Assembly (NCBI GenBank): GCA_027575765.1
Contig: JANBPT010000254.1
Span: 1-50,137, forward strand
Length of the DNA stretch: 50,137 nt
Direction of reading: 5' to 3'
Source of the DNA: Tieghemiomyces parasiticus
Taxonomy: Eukaryota > Kickxellomycota > Dimargaritomycetes > Dimargaritales > Dimargaritaceae
Below, piece after piece: positions 12,097-23,199 of this stretch. Below the pieces are notes generated by a model that ran no database searches, was not told the origin of the DNA, and was given only the letters and a program-made list of their open reading frames with translations. Position 1 is the first letter of the stretch. Each line of letters starts with the position of its first letter. The translations under genes and the position numbers were made by a program.

Positions 12097-15000
12097 ATGA
12101 CCGACGAGGACCGGACCGCACGCGCGAGTAAGGGGCGCAAGAAGCGTCAGGCCGCGAGTCAGCCGTACTCCAAGCCCAGCGCCCTGACGGTACGTACACC
12201 AAAACAGGTTCGCGCTATTGCATGTTACGTGCACATAACATGCAGAAGCTATCGAGTGGACCCAGCTCCAGCTGGGCCAGACTGACCGATTACTGGGTCG
12301 CCGGGGTAACCTGGAAGAAAAACGATTCGGCGCCGAGTAGCGGAAACGCTCAATTGTATACTGTAGGGAGTCTGCTAGGTTCGCTCGTTATGACCTACAT
12401 GCACAACTGATGTATTAATTAGCCATACCATCCTTGATGTTTTTGTAATCCTCGGCTCCTCCCCTACCAGCGACGCACCGAACTCCGAGCCGAACCCGCC
12501 GCCAGCCCGCTCCAGACGGGGTCCGAGCGTATAGGGCAGACGGTGCTGGACATTATACGATTTGTGGCCACCCCCATCATGTCGCGCTTCACGCCGTCAC
12601 GACGGACAGGGGACACCTTTGAAGTGCCGTGGAACTATAACGGTGATGGTGCGGACGACAAGGTCATCGCACCGGCTTCCCCAACACCACGGGCGCGGGT
12701 CGGCAACACTCTGCCATCTCTGACGGAAGCGATCGCACCGCTAACCGACAGCGGCACCAACAAGAAGGCGAATCACCAATTGTCGGACTTGTCGGCAAAC
12801 AAGCCAAAGCGCCCCCGCACCCGCCGGTCCGCCTCGCTGGAGCTGGCTGAGGTGACAGCCGCGAGCAGTGGTGGGACTGACCAACACCGATTACCGCCCC
12901 CAGCTGCGGAGGTTACAGCTGACCCCAAAGGACCAGAGGGGGCAGAAAAGGGCACCACAACTGGTCGCACAAAGTCCAAATCACGCAAGAAGAAACCCAA
13001 GAAGCGGATCCCAATCACTGCCGAGCCTCGCGTGACCCGCAGCAAAACCGCAATTACTCGGTCTAGCTCGATTGAAGGTAATATCGACGAGCCCCATCCC
13101 ATGCCAGCCCATCCGTCGGCCCTGTCCAGTCGGGCAACGTCCCCACACCGGATCACTGGGTCCGACGGTGAACTGTGCCACGATGACGCGGCTTCACTGC
13201 CGTCATGCCACTCGTCGCTGGTACCGGAGCCTCCGGCGTCTCGCCAGACTTCCCTGTCGCCGATCTTACGGCCCGTCCCGGAACTAAATCCGGAAGCTGA
13301 TACGGTGGAGGAGAAGGAGACGGCTATTGTAAGCCAGGCTATGGATATCCTCTTCCACTCTTCGCTGCCGGCGGCTTCGGACCATAGTGATGCCGAGGTG
13401 CCGTTGCACGACGGGTACGAATCACCTCGGGCCGCTGACCTTGACGGTAGCGGGGATGACGGTGCCATGGATGCCGAGGAAACCGTCGTGAAAATTGTCA
13501 CTGCCCGCATCACCGAGACAGTCGTGGCATTCGGTACGTCCGAGAGCAATTGTGCTGAGGTGCCCCCGCGCCTGACCCCGTCGCCCCCGCCGGCCACACG
13601 TACCCGTAACGCTAGCAGGCGGAATTCCCTCGCCCCGGCGTTCTCCACGCCCACTGAAGAAGACAGCCCGGTAGCTGTGTCACAGCCGCCGAGTCCCCCG
13701 GTCCGAGCCGTATCCACTGTGGAAATCCAGACTGACCCCGAGTCAGTGCCGAGTCGGGTGGCCGAGGCCACCCAAACGGACCTGGAGACGGAAGTTTCAA
13801 CCCCGCCCGCACCCCAGCGGGTCGCGGAAGCCACTCAAACCGACCCGGAGCCCGAAGCCGACCCGGACACCATCTCGTTCGTGCCCCTCCCGCAGCGCCG
13901 TCCACTCCTACGCAAGGTGACCCAGCCGGCTGTCTTCCACAGCCCGCGGCCGGCCAAGGTCCAAATGCACAACTACTCGCCGCGTTCCGAGGTGCTCAAT
14001 AAGACTCTAGCCCGTTTCTTTGAGGAAAAGGGTGGGGATCCGCTTAGCCGCGAGGAGCTGCAGGACTGCCTGCGTATCATGCGCCACAGTAGTGCTACCT
14101 CTCCGCCTCGGGCGGCCGGGGAGCGACCGCTCCCCGCGTCTGGGCCGTTGGCCACTGCGACTACCAACGCTAACGCCACCACCCCCTGGGGGCCGCACCC
14201 GTCGTCTGCGATGGGGGAGTCACCTTCGCCTCCTCCCTCTTTACGCTCGTCCAGTGTCACTGCCGAAGTACCCGCAAGCCCATCCTCCACGCGCTCGACC
14301 CGTCGATACTCGGCCCTATCGGGTCCGCTCCTTAACGAGTCGGATTTAGCGCCCGCCCAGCAGGCCAAAGCCAACTCACTGGCTTCTCCGAACCGCCGAC
14401 GCACCCTGGGTTATGCCGGATCCGGGTTCAGTCCGCGCGCGAAGCCGTACCAAACTGTGCCTCATCCGGCGCGGGCGAGCTTGGGTAGTGGTAGCGGCGC
14501 CGGTGTCGAAAAGAATAACCGTGCGACCGGTGGACCAATGCGTAGTACTCGCGGTTTGCGGTCCGCCCTGCTGGTAAGCCGTGCCAACCGGCCCATCTTG
14601 CGTGACATTATGTCTGCGGCTGCCAAGCCCGCGGAGCGTGAGACCGCCACATCCCCGGGCTCTAGTGCAGCACATCCATCTCCACCCTCGCTGGTCGGGT
14701 GGAAGGCTCCATCGAGCCGGTCCGGGGCTGCCACCCCACGGGACGCGCCGGTGGCCACGGGGCTGACTTTCACCGTCACCGAGCAGACGGTCACCCCTCC
14801 GCCGCCACCGTTCGCTCTGCGTACTCCACCCTCCTCTATCGCCTCTACGCCTACTGGCACCATAGCCATCACGACTGGTGCCAACGCCCCTGCCCCTGTG
14901 GCGGCCACCCCGCCGCAGTCCCTGACCTCCCTCAAGTTGCTCGATATTCTGGGCGAAATGCCCAACCGTTTGCCCCAGGGTCCGACCAGCTCATCCCCAC

Positions 15001-17099
15001 TGTCGCTCGGCCGCCTTAAATTCCAGTCCGCTGCCAGCCCGGCCGTTAAACGGGCTCGGGAATCGATAAAGCAGAATGGTGTCTCGACCGCCACGGGGGA
15101 CCAAACCGGTGGGACTGAGGCGGACAAGGAACCAACCGTAACTACTGCTAGCTTTATCAATCCATACTCGCTCTACACGCCCATCAAGTTGCGCAATACG
15201 GCCCGGGATCGGACGCCGGAGGTGGGGCCTGCGAAAAAATCGGCCAAGTCGTCGAAAGCGGCCTCGGCCGCCTCCAACACCTTACATGCCGGATCCACTC
15301 CGGCCCGGTCGCACTCGGACACCGCTGACCTACAGCCCGTAGCAGCTGTGCCACCGCTCGAGTTGCTTCGGCAGACTGCGCCCGAGAACTTCCCGTCCGA
15401 AGAGGCTTTACCCCCGCATCAGCTCCCGGCGACGGAGACGACGATGGTAATGGATAGGTCTTCCACTTCCGCGTCGGAAGAGTTGACCCCCGAACCGATA
15501 CCCCTACCCAAGCGTACCGCCCCAGGCTTTAGCGACTTTTCAGCATCGGCAGATCGGCCGGTCACGTCGCTGGCCAATGCTCGCCGCGACGCCGAGCTGC
15601 CTTCTTCACCGTCGTCGACCAAGACATTAACCCCCGAATCCGAGTCTCCATGCGCAGCCAAGGTGGATGAGAGCAAGTCACTGTCGGTTATACCGTCATT
15701 CAGCTTTAAGCCACCGTCCAGCTTCACGGCATCACTGCTACCCCCGATGGAACCGACCGCTTCGGCTGCGTGGTCGGTAAAGAAGGGAGTGGGCGAGATT
15801 GACCCGCCGTCATTTACCTTCCCGCTGGCCCCGGCTTTTGGCAACACCGGCAACAAGTCCGGACCCGGTAACCCGGTTTCTGTGGGCTCCGGTACCATGG
15901 TTTGCGATTCTGAAAACCTCGCACCAGGCTCCGCTAGCCACTGGCCGTCTAGGTCCCGCTCGGTGACCCCAGTCGACCCGACATCATCTTCTCCTGTCGC
16001 TGTCACCACCACCACCACCACCACTACCGCCGAGACCAACGTGACGACTGCGTGGCCACCCTTGGGCGGCGGGAAGGATATGGCCCCCGAATTTACTTTC
16101 CCAGCACTGCCTCAGTCTCAGAAACTTCGCGTTGACGCCCTGGGCTTATCCACCGCGCACGAGGCCGGCGTGCGGGCCCTGGCGCAGGAGTTGCGGAACG
16201 CCAACAAAGGCACACTACCCATGTTCACGTTCCCGGATGCGCCGAAGTCCGCGGTGACGGTAGACACCTTGAAAACCTTTCCAAAGACTTTAGCTACCCC
16301 GCCGGCATCGTCGTCGTCGGCCCCTGGTGCCACTGACGGTTGGGCTGGCCTCGGTTTCAAGCCAGCGGGATTGAAGACCGGCGAGTGGAAATGCGGTACG
16401 TGCGGAATTGTGAGCCAGGCCAAGGACCCCAAATGTATTGTGTGCGAGGCCCCGCGTCCGTCGGAGGCGGCAAGCACTTCAACAGCAACGTTGGCTCCAT
16501 CATCAATCGCCGTTTCCGTCACTACCACTACTACTACTGCCCCTACCACCATGTCTTCGTGGGCTGACATTGGGTTTAAAATTCCCGCTCTCCAGCCCGA
16601 CCAGTGGAAATGCGGTACATGCAGTGTCGTTAATAAGTCCGAGACGGCAAAATGCATCGTGTGTGAGGCTTCTAAGCCCGTTGGTGCTGGTACGGGCACT
16701 TCCGTAGCAACCGCAGCGACATCGCCGCCCGCTTCCACCGCCGCTGCCGCCACCGCCACCACCTCGTCATCTTGGGCCGATATTGGATTCAAGCTACCCG
16801 GGCTTAAGGAAGGCCAGTGGAAGTGCGGCACGTGTAGCATTGTCAACGAGGCCAAGTTTAATAAGTGCTTGGTGTGTGAGGCTTCTAGGCCCGTTGGTTC
16901 TGACACTGACACTTCCGTAGCAACCGCGACGACATCGCCACCCGCTTCCACCGCCACCGCCACCACCTCGTCATCTTGGGCCGATATTGGATTCAAGCTA
17001 CCCGGGCTTAAGGAAGGCCAGTGGAAGTGCGGCACGTGTGGTATTGTCAACGAGGCCAAGGTTAATAAGTGCTTGGTGTGTGAAGCATCTAAGCCTTAA
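12097..17099 (+). CDS. Nup153-like nucleoporin with four C-terminal RanBP2-type zinc fingers (2 exons)
   Basis: Exons 12097-12189 and 12471-17099 give 1573 residues. The donor is ACG|GTACGT, the acceptor CCTACCAG, and the 281-nt intron is in phase 0. The splice adds MTDEDRTARASKGRKKRQ and a further stretch ahead of what otherwise looks like a GTG start at 12543. Residues 55-71 (TVLDIIRFVATPIMSRF) form a probable amphipathic helix, as expected for Nup153/Nup1/Nup60 proteins that touch the inner nuclear membrane. A basic patch lies near residue 200, followed by about 1100 residues of Ser/Pro/Thr-rich disorder. Phe motifs (SFTFP, EFTFP, MFTFP, about 1145-1285) resemble degenerate FG-type repeats. 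Four fingers W-x-C-x2-C-x10-C-x2-C start at W1337, W1410, W1481 and W1549, each after a W-x-x-[LI]-GFK box. Such fingers bind Ran or ubiquitin in known families. Expected site: nuclear-pore basket. Nup153 assignment rests on architecture, not on a full alignment. Confidence 0.83.
16761..17096 (+). repeat. Tandem 204-bp repeat encoding zinc fingers 3 and 4
   Basis: The DNA beginning at 16761 recurs almost base for base 204 bp later, at 16965. Each unit encodes 68 residues: linker, SSSWADIGFKLPGLKEGQ and a C-x2-C-x10-C-x2-C finger. Part of the linker (TSVAT-TSPPAST) is also shared with the segment before finger 3. Silent as well as coding positions are conserved, which suggests recent duplication or gene conversion rather than selection on the protein alone. 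Confidence 0.85.
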
Positions 17100-18419
17100 A
17101 CGCTTCCCCCTCCCCTTGCCCCTATCTCTCGCCTTGGTTATACTCCGCGGTTCAGTTAGGGGCGGTACGAGAAGCAGGAGGAGTAGAGTAGACGTATCTC
17201 AGGTCTTCTTTCTGGATACTGATCGCTCCCTCCGATCCTCCTTCCCTCCTGTGTCCTGCTTACAAGATGGCCGTTCTGAAGCGGATATAGGCCGACCAGA
17301 CGACCCGCTCAATATCCATGCACACTTTTTTTTTTTGTTTTTAAACGATGCCATACGACTACACCGAATTTCTAATGTGTGATACTTTTCAACGATCCCG
17401 TACCACCTTTATAGTGGTCCCTGAGCTGGATCTTCATAAATGCTTTCCGTGTCACAACCGGATAACTAAAGAGCCCAGTGTGTAGTCCTCAACCTAGTAA
17501 TGTGCCCTGTGCTAGAAAATGGTCTAGTGGAAGCAACGGGAGAGACCAGAGGAGGGGGGGGGGTGACAAACCACTAGCCCCTACTATGAAGCTGACGATC
17601 GTCGCTACCGCCCAGCCCCGGATTAAAATAGTCGGGATTGTCAGATTAATTCCCTGAGAGGGTCGAACAACCTCAGTGACACCCGACTCAAAAGATTTCG
17701 TGGCGCTCTGTTGGTTAGAGAAAACGATGCCGTTCCATTTCCGTAAATAGATGGTCATACAGGACCTTATTCTTGATTTTACACCGGCATGATCGGTTAG
17801 CAGTTGGTTCTGGGACCTCTAGGTAAATTTGAGCTTTCCATTACGCCACCCGATGCCTTTGGCCCTGGGTTTTTGTCCCAGTAGCGGGTAGTTTGTGGTG
17901 GCTTCCCCTGTGAATGGGCCTGTTTACCTCTGGTGTACATCCCTTCCAAATCAGCCAAGAGTTTTGTGGGGCGGATTGATGGATTGACACTATAGCCATC
18001 AGCCGCTAAGTCTCCAGAAGAGGTCAAGTACACAGGCGAGAGTAAAGGAAATTGAAGCTAAAGGCACTCTGGTCTCATCCAGTGGCCACTGTGACTGCAG
18101 ATGGCGGTCGGCGAAGGACGGAAATTCGCCTTCCAGCTGGGAACCACGCACATATGTGTATAAATATAAGAAGTTTGCACTGGCGTTGTACCAGTCTTCC
18201 TTGCTCCACCTCACATTAAAATACGGTCTGTATCCCCCATCGTCTCCATTCCTCTTTCTGATCCTATTTACTCTATTCACCGCACTCCCTCCTCATTTTA
18301 GCCCAACCCAACCCTTCCGTTTCGTACCTAGCCGGTTCCCCTTGGACACCTTTCTAGGTGACCGACCATTAGCAAACGCTGCAGCGCACCTTCCCTGTAT
18401 TATCAACAGTCCATTGGTC
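17100..18419. other. Intergenic between the nucleoporin and the orphan gene
   Basis: No gene is supported. The segment holds a 10-G tract (17554-17563), a run of T near 17329, and short frames only. The right part contains the TATA box and leader of the next gene. The reading frame of that gene stays open back to 18156, but this extension contains the TATA box and has no ATG. Confidence 0.55.
18159..18166 (+). promoter_or_regulatory. TATA box (TATAAATA) of the orphan gene
   Basis: TATAAATA lies 254 bases before the first downstream ATG at 18420; there is no ATG between them. Its position inside the upstream part of the open frame argues that translation starts at 18420 and that the frame 18156-18419 is leader. 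It sits next to a short palindrome, ACATATGT. Confidence 0.6.
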
Positions 18420-19793
18420 ATGACCGCTGCGCCCCTCGACCAGCGCACCCGGTGCGCTCTAGTTCTGTTTGGCCTGATCATGTACGGCGCCCTCTACGAC
18501 GGCAGCGAGTGCCTACTTCACTTTGCGCCGGACCATTTCTATGCCACCTATTTCCGGGGGGACCGAGTCCTCGCCCGGTTTAAGGGCGAGGCACTTAACA
18601 TTGTCCCTTGGTACGAAGACGATCCGTATGGTATTCAAGAGGGTGATGGAAAAGAGAAACATAACTCCCCGGAGCGAAACCGACCGTGTCGGGCCTCGGC
18701 TCGGCAGTGGACACGGTGTTTCTGGAAACATTGGCCGCGACCGCCGCACCCAGAGGATCGGGAACACGGCGAGGCACCCGTCGTCAACGTTAAACCCACC
18801 TTGCCCGTCTCGACCCAGACACCCACGTCGGTGCCGACTCCCGTCACTGAGGTCGAGGGTGGCGAGGCGCCAGGTGTTGACTTGCTTAGTGATGCTAGTG
18901 TCAACAGGGAAGAAGATGAGGGCGAAAGTGGCGATGACGACGACAACAATAGTGAAGAGCTCCCGACATCAACTTCAAGTCCCGCCAAACCCTCACCGAC
19001 AGACCCTACCCAAGGATCCTCGACTTCCTTGAACCATTCCGACATTGAAATTATGATGCAGGTGATGGCCGATTGTAGTTACGATAAATATCTGTCGCCT
19101 ACATTCTGCGGGGATTTCTTGTCGTATTCGGGCGAGTTCTCGGTTCCCGAAAACCCGGAAGCGGCAATATTAGGCCTTGAGCCTATACCAGAGGTCGAAG
19201 ATTATTTAGAAACGATGGCTACGGAGAACATCATCGGCGACAACCATTCCCACAACGTGCAGGACCCCACTAGTGTTACCTCTCCGCAACCTATCGGCGT
19301 GGACGTGAAAGGGACGGTTGAACCAATCCCCGAGTCCATACCTGTCCCTGAAGTTAAAACACCTGAGGCGCCGCTGGCCCCGCTCCAGCCCGTAGGTCCA
19401 GTCACTTTATCCATTACACCTTCATCTTCGCCATCCACGCCAAACCCTTCCATCAGTCGTAAGAGAAAACGCGACGCCGCTTTTACCGCCACTACCTCCG
19501 CCGACGCCTTCACTTACGTGATCTGTGAAGAAATTATCAATTCACCGGCTCAAAGGCCCACTCTGAGCCACGACGACATGGCTAATCTCTCATCCATATT
19601 TGAGCTGGTCAGCTCTAATGACGACCTCGTGGCGTTACTGCGAAAGATTCCTCAGTTTAACAATTGGGTGCTGCAGGTGGGAAGCCAGCAGCGGTGGCAG
19701 TTCCGCCAGGCGCAGTATGGAAACCGTGGAGTTGATGCCGAGGATCGACCTGTCAAGTTCGTCGCGTTGTGGCTATCCAGGATCATTTGCTGA
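18420..19793 (+). CDS. Hypothetical low-complexity protein, probably nuclear
   Basis: I do not recognise this 457-residue protein. The N terminus (MTAAPLDQRTRCALVLFG...) has a hydrophobic patch at about residues 12-26, but it follows an Arg and has no clear cleavage site, so a signal anchor is doubtful. The region of about residues 30-65 is rich in Tyr, Phe and Asp and looks folded. It is followed by a Pro/Thr/Glu-rich acidic stretch with a run of Asp and Asn. A basic cluster, SRKRKRD, near residue 347 could be a nuclear localisation signal. The last 100 residues look helical (FELVSSNDDLVALLRKIP). Start chosen as the first ATG after the TATA box at 18159. No intron seen. An AATAAA lies at 19867-19872. 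A transcriptional or chromatin role would fit the composition but is only a guess. Confidence 0.6.
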   Translation: MTAAPLDQRTRCALVLFGLIMYGALYDGSECLLHFAPDHFYATYFRGDRVLARFKGEALNIVPWYEDDPYGIQEGDGKEKHNSPERNRPCRASARQWTRCFWKHWPRPPHPEDREHGEAPVVNVKPTLPVSTQTPTSVPTPVTEVEGGEAPGVDLLSDASVNREEDEGESGDDDDNNSEELPTSTSSPAKPSPTDPTQGSSTSLNHSDIEIMMQVMADCSYDKYLSPTFCGDFLSYSGEFSVPENPEAAILGLEPIPEVEDYLETMATENIIGDNHSHNVQDPTSVTSPQPIGVDVKGTVEPIPESIPVPEVKTPEAPLAPLQPVGPVTLSITPSSSPSTPNPSISRKRKRDAAFTATTSADAFTYVICEEIINSPAQRPTLSHDDMANLSSIFELVSSNDDLVALLRKIPQFNNWVLQVGSQQRWQFRQAQYGNRGVDAEDRPVKFVALWLSRIIC

Positions 19794-19866
19794 TCTCTCA
19801 CCCATGATGAGTGAAGTCTAGCACGGTGGGGGTGCCTGTGACCAGTGTACAAAATTTTAGAAAGTA

Positions 19867-19872
19867 AATAAA
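19867..19872 (+). terminator. Polyadenylation signal AATAAA of the orphan gene
   Basis: A perfect AATAAA lies 74 bases after the stop codon at 19793, in an AT-rich stretch, on the coding strand. It is the only such hexamer close downstream. Confidence 0.5.
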
Positions 19873-20888
19873 AGGGAATGCATAGTAACACCTTGGATAT
19901 TTACGGTGCGGAGTGGGTTTCCTGCTCCCATAGCGTGGTTCTAACTTGTATTCGAGCTATCGCCATTGGAATCACAGTCTCGCGACGTGAAGTATACAGT
20001 CGATAAGAGTTGTTTGCCAGCTAAAAACTGATAGGTATCGATACTAGGCGTAGACATTGTAGTCATACTCATCCCGGAGTTCAGCATAGGGGAGCAACTG
20101 GTTACTCGGGGCCAAATCTCATAACTGCTAGTCCTAAGGATTCACCCGTAGACTAGGAGTTCAGATCTAACGAGCTCCGTTACACTGCAGCCACTTCGAA
20201 GGGGCAATGTCTCACCGGGTAATGTGAGGGGGGGGAGGTGCTTTGGCTAAAAACAAACTAGGGGGGAAGGCGGAAATTGGGACGACAATATTGCCTGCGT
20301 TATGACAGGGGCGGGCCCTCACCTGCCCAAGAGCTTAGCCACGGCCAACAGGGGAATGGTCAGTGAGAGAGGTACCTTTACATCGAACCGTGGCCTATAC
20401 CGTTGGATAGCCCACATTGCTAGGGCACATAAGGCAGGCCATATTTTGATGTAATGGCGCAGACAACCCTGTCACGGTCAATATAAACCTAACTTTTCGG
20501 CGAGGATCAGGACCTGACGGCATACTTAAACTGAAATGGTCAATTTCTTCCACACCTTGACCGCAAACGAAGGATGTTTTAGGCTCGTATGAATTTTGAA
20601 CTACTCGTCACTAAAAATTCAAGGCCAATGCAGCGAAATTTCAGATCCAATATTCACCAGGAAAGAAGAGGTTACATAACGGTACAGATGATGGTTAAAG
20701 GTATCCAACAATAATTTTGAGTTAATGCCTTGTAAGAGTTAGCACAACGGTAGAATTTATACATACAAAATAGCTTGAACCTTGCAAGCACTAAGCAGAC
20801 ATTCGAAACAAGGAAGCTCAATTTGTCCAAACGAAGCCACGAGGTGTAGGCCAAGCAGTGCTACTTCTCCTCAACTCTGGTCGCCGGA
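19873..20888. other. Intergenic, convergent between two orphan genes
   Basis: No gene is supported. The segment contains an 8-G tract (20228-20235) and AT-rich DNA from about 20530 onward. It should carry the 3' UTR of the minus-strand secreted-protein gene at its right end. Confidence 0.5.
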
Positions 20889-21758
20889 TTATAGCTTGTT
20901 GGCCGGAAAACAAGCCTGGGCCACCGCGGCCACATATTGGTCCCGATAAGTTTCGTAGTGCAAGGTGTACTTACTCATGTCCCACGACCTTGGTTCTGCT
21001 GAGGGCGACTTGGGAAGGTTAACATATATGCAGGGACTGGGGCTTTGTTGGGGTTGGGTAGGCTGAAAACGCTTTGGATGTTTAGATTCGGCTATGGGGA
21101 TAAAGAGTTGCTTAATATATGCGACTAAGTAAGGATAGGTTAATTGAGTTCGGTCGAAATATTTGTTTAAGAAACTGTCAATCGCGTCGTTGCTGTTTTT
21201 TCCTTGCTTGTCTATACGACCATCCATGAGCGCGTCTTCATAATAATCCTCGAACGCATCTTGATATTTATCCGTGAAATCCTCCGCTGCTTTAAGTACG
21301 TTTCTGAAGCGGTTAGCTTCATTCTCGCTAAGTCGATAAAGGCCACGTACGCCATTGACTTCGTCTACACGATAGTTGACCAGATCGGGTTGTATCCGTG
21401 GCAGAGAAGTCATCATAGTGCCGTCGCACTTCTCGCCAGCCATGCTTGCAAAGTATTTGGAAACGTCCCTCGTGAAGAAATCGGCCTGAGTTGGGGACGA
21501 CCGTTGAGACCTAGGCACAGAACGAGTGTCACGGTTAGCGTTGTATCGCAAGGATGTCGGTTGTACCTTCTGACCTCTAAAGGCCTCGTGGGCAGCTGGG
21601 CAGTAATCCTTGGGGCCTGCAGTAGCTGGTTGGATACTGCTAGCCGCCGTGGCCTGAGCGGGTTTTCGCCCGGTTATCCAGCTCCAAAATGATGCGTGAG
21701 CGGTGGCGGCGAGCATAGCAATGCAGCCGAGATGTACAGCCGAGGCGGCGATTTTCAT
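20889..21758 (-). CDS. Hypothetical secreted protein with signal peptide
   Basis: A 289-residue protein I do not recognise. It starts with a textbook signal peptide: a short basic start (MKIAAS), a hydrophobic core (VHLGCIAMLAATAHA) and an Ala-x-Ala cleavage site near residue 22. The mature part has four cysteines (in DYCPAAH, EKCDGTM, SPCIYVN and QACFPAN), enough for two disulfides. A central helical, acidic and aromatic region contains AEDFTDKYQDAFEDYYEDAL. No transmembrane segment follows the signal. Its codon use is visibly less GC-biased at third positions than that of the housekeeping genes nearby, which suits a young or fast-evolving gene. A GTATATC motif sits about 70 bases upstream of the ATG. 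A wall, extracellular or host-interaction role is possible; nothing in the sequence decides. Confidence 0.72.
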   Translation of the reverse strand: MKIAASAVHLGCIAMLAATAHASFWSWITGRKPAQATAASSIQPATAGPKDYCPAAHEAFRGQKVQPTSLRYNANRDTRSVPRSQRSSPTQADFFTRDVSKYFASMAGEKCDGTMMTSLPRIQPDLVNYRVDEVNGVRGLYRLSENEANRFRNVLKAAEDFTDKYQDAFEDYYEDALMDGRIDKQGKNSNDAIDSFLNKYFDRTQLTYPYLVAYIKQLFIPIAESKHPKRFQPTQPQQSPSPCIYVNLPKSPSAEPRSWDMSKYTLHYETYRDQYVAAVAQACFPANKL

Positions 21759-23199
21759 CGTGGTGCTTTCGTACGGAAGGGGGCTGGGTAGGTGGTGAGA
21801 CTGTGAGATATACTACGAGACTTTGGAGTATGGCATAAACAAGTTCGAGCGGCGGAGAGTGTGTTGGGCGGTAGCTGGCACATCATTTATACTGCTTGCC
21901 AACAGGCAGCCTACTGCGCCCATGACGAACCACGCCAGTACCAAACTGACGACATGGTGAACGGAAAACGAAAGCAATACGGGGGCATCAGGCGGAGAGG
22001 CCACAGTGACCTCCTTTCCATGTATTCCCGCTGACGGGATATCCCAAAGCTTCATGCTCAACCCTTTCCCTTCTACCTTTTGCACGGGTCCTCCCGACCC
22101 TACAATCAGCGACAAGGGCGGAGGCAGAGATCCATGCCCCAGGCTACCAATAATTCTCATTGCAAAACTCACCCGCACTGGCCTTGTCTTCTCGCAGTAC
22201 CGGTGCAAAGACGGGGGACCGGTCCCTTCCTCGTCGAGCCATAGGGTATCAAGTAGCCCATTTCTCATGGTCGAAAGGGACGAGGGACGACAGGGGGCCG
22301 ATCCTTCGCTTTGTGTTGCCGCGCGGCGCCAGACTCCGTCCCTCGACTACTCAGGGGGAGACGGCCGAAACGACAGCCCACAAGTTGACCAAAGAGCTGC
22401 TTTGCGGAGGAATATACAGGAGCGCACACTTGGAGGCCGCTACACCGGTCCAAGTTAAAATAAAGATAATCGGGACGTTATCGACCTGCCTGTCTATGCC
22501 AGACTAAGGCGGACGGGTTAGTTTCGTGGCTGACTAAACGCGGGTGGGGGTGGCTCGTCGGTTGTGTGCGATTGGTACAGAGGGACTTTGCAGTGCGCAT
22601 CTGGGTCAGCAGTCGGTTCATAATGGGTAGTGTGCCACTTGCGGGGCGTAGCTCCCGGAGGTCACCGTCCTGACACTTCTCCCGAAGGTGACTGTCTGAA
22701 GAGGTGTTGGAAGGCAGTCTCCAGGTTGGAACTGGAGCTTCCTACGACTACTATGGGCTGGGCTGGGTGGGTAAAAAGAGACCTTAGCTTTTTTTCTGGC
22801 ACGGTCCCTCGTCGTATAACCAAAGGGTCTACGCGTAGCTCCTATGCGTCGTCGAGGGTGAGGGGAGCGATAAAATAACGCGGCGTGAAGACTCAACAGA
22901 GACCACGGTATATGCTCCTTGTCCTGCTACGAATGGGAATTTCCGGTTGATTCTCATTCGGCCAGGGCGCCGGCTACCCTTAACCTTAAGTGCCGGAGTG
23001 GAGACTCCGTTCCCTGCACTCCCGGTCGGGCAGCTTGTCTGGCGACCGCGGAGGCCACCTAGTGGCTCGGTCCTTGATAATCCGGCAGCCCACCAACCCC
23101 TCTTGGTCATGGCTGACATGTACGCGTGTTTGCTGAAATACACCTTTTTATATAAAAAAACAATTTCCGGCAGGAGCATATAATAGCCAGCACCAATAT
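21759..23199. other. Intergenic with weak reading frames
   Basis: No gene is firmly supported. A minus-strand frame at 21813-22268 (151 residues) has one hydrophobic stretch (SLVLAWFVMGAVGCLL), but it ends in the likely promoter of the secreted-protein gene, only 54 bases from that gene's ATG, and has no recognisable domain. I regard it as probably non-coding. Overlapping plus-strand frames cover the same DNA. Confidence 0.45.

Noticed and set aside
12773..13834. 353-residue frame antisense to the nucleoporin
   Set aside because: Shadow of a GC-rich low-complexity coding region; no motif of its own.
16118..17059. 313-residue antisense frame with repeats (PHVPHFHWPSLSPGSLNPI)
   Set aside because: Its repeats are the mirror of the zinc-finger coding repeats on the other strand.
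18156..18419. 88-codon N-terminal extension of the orphan gene
   Set aside because: Begins at a GTG, includes the TATA box and has no ATG; best read as promoter and leader.
21813..22268. 151-residue minus-strand frame with one hydrophobic segment
   Set aside because: Ends in the presumed promoter of the secreted-protein gene and has no recognisable domain; overlapped by plus-strand frames. Left as an unlikely gene.
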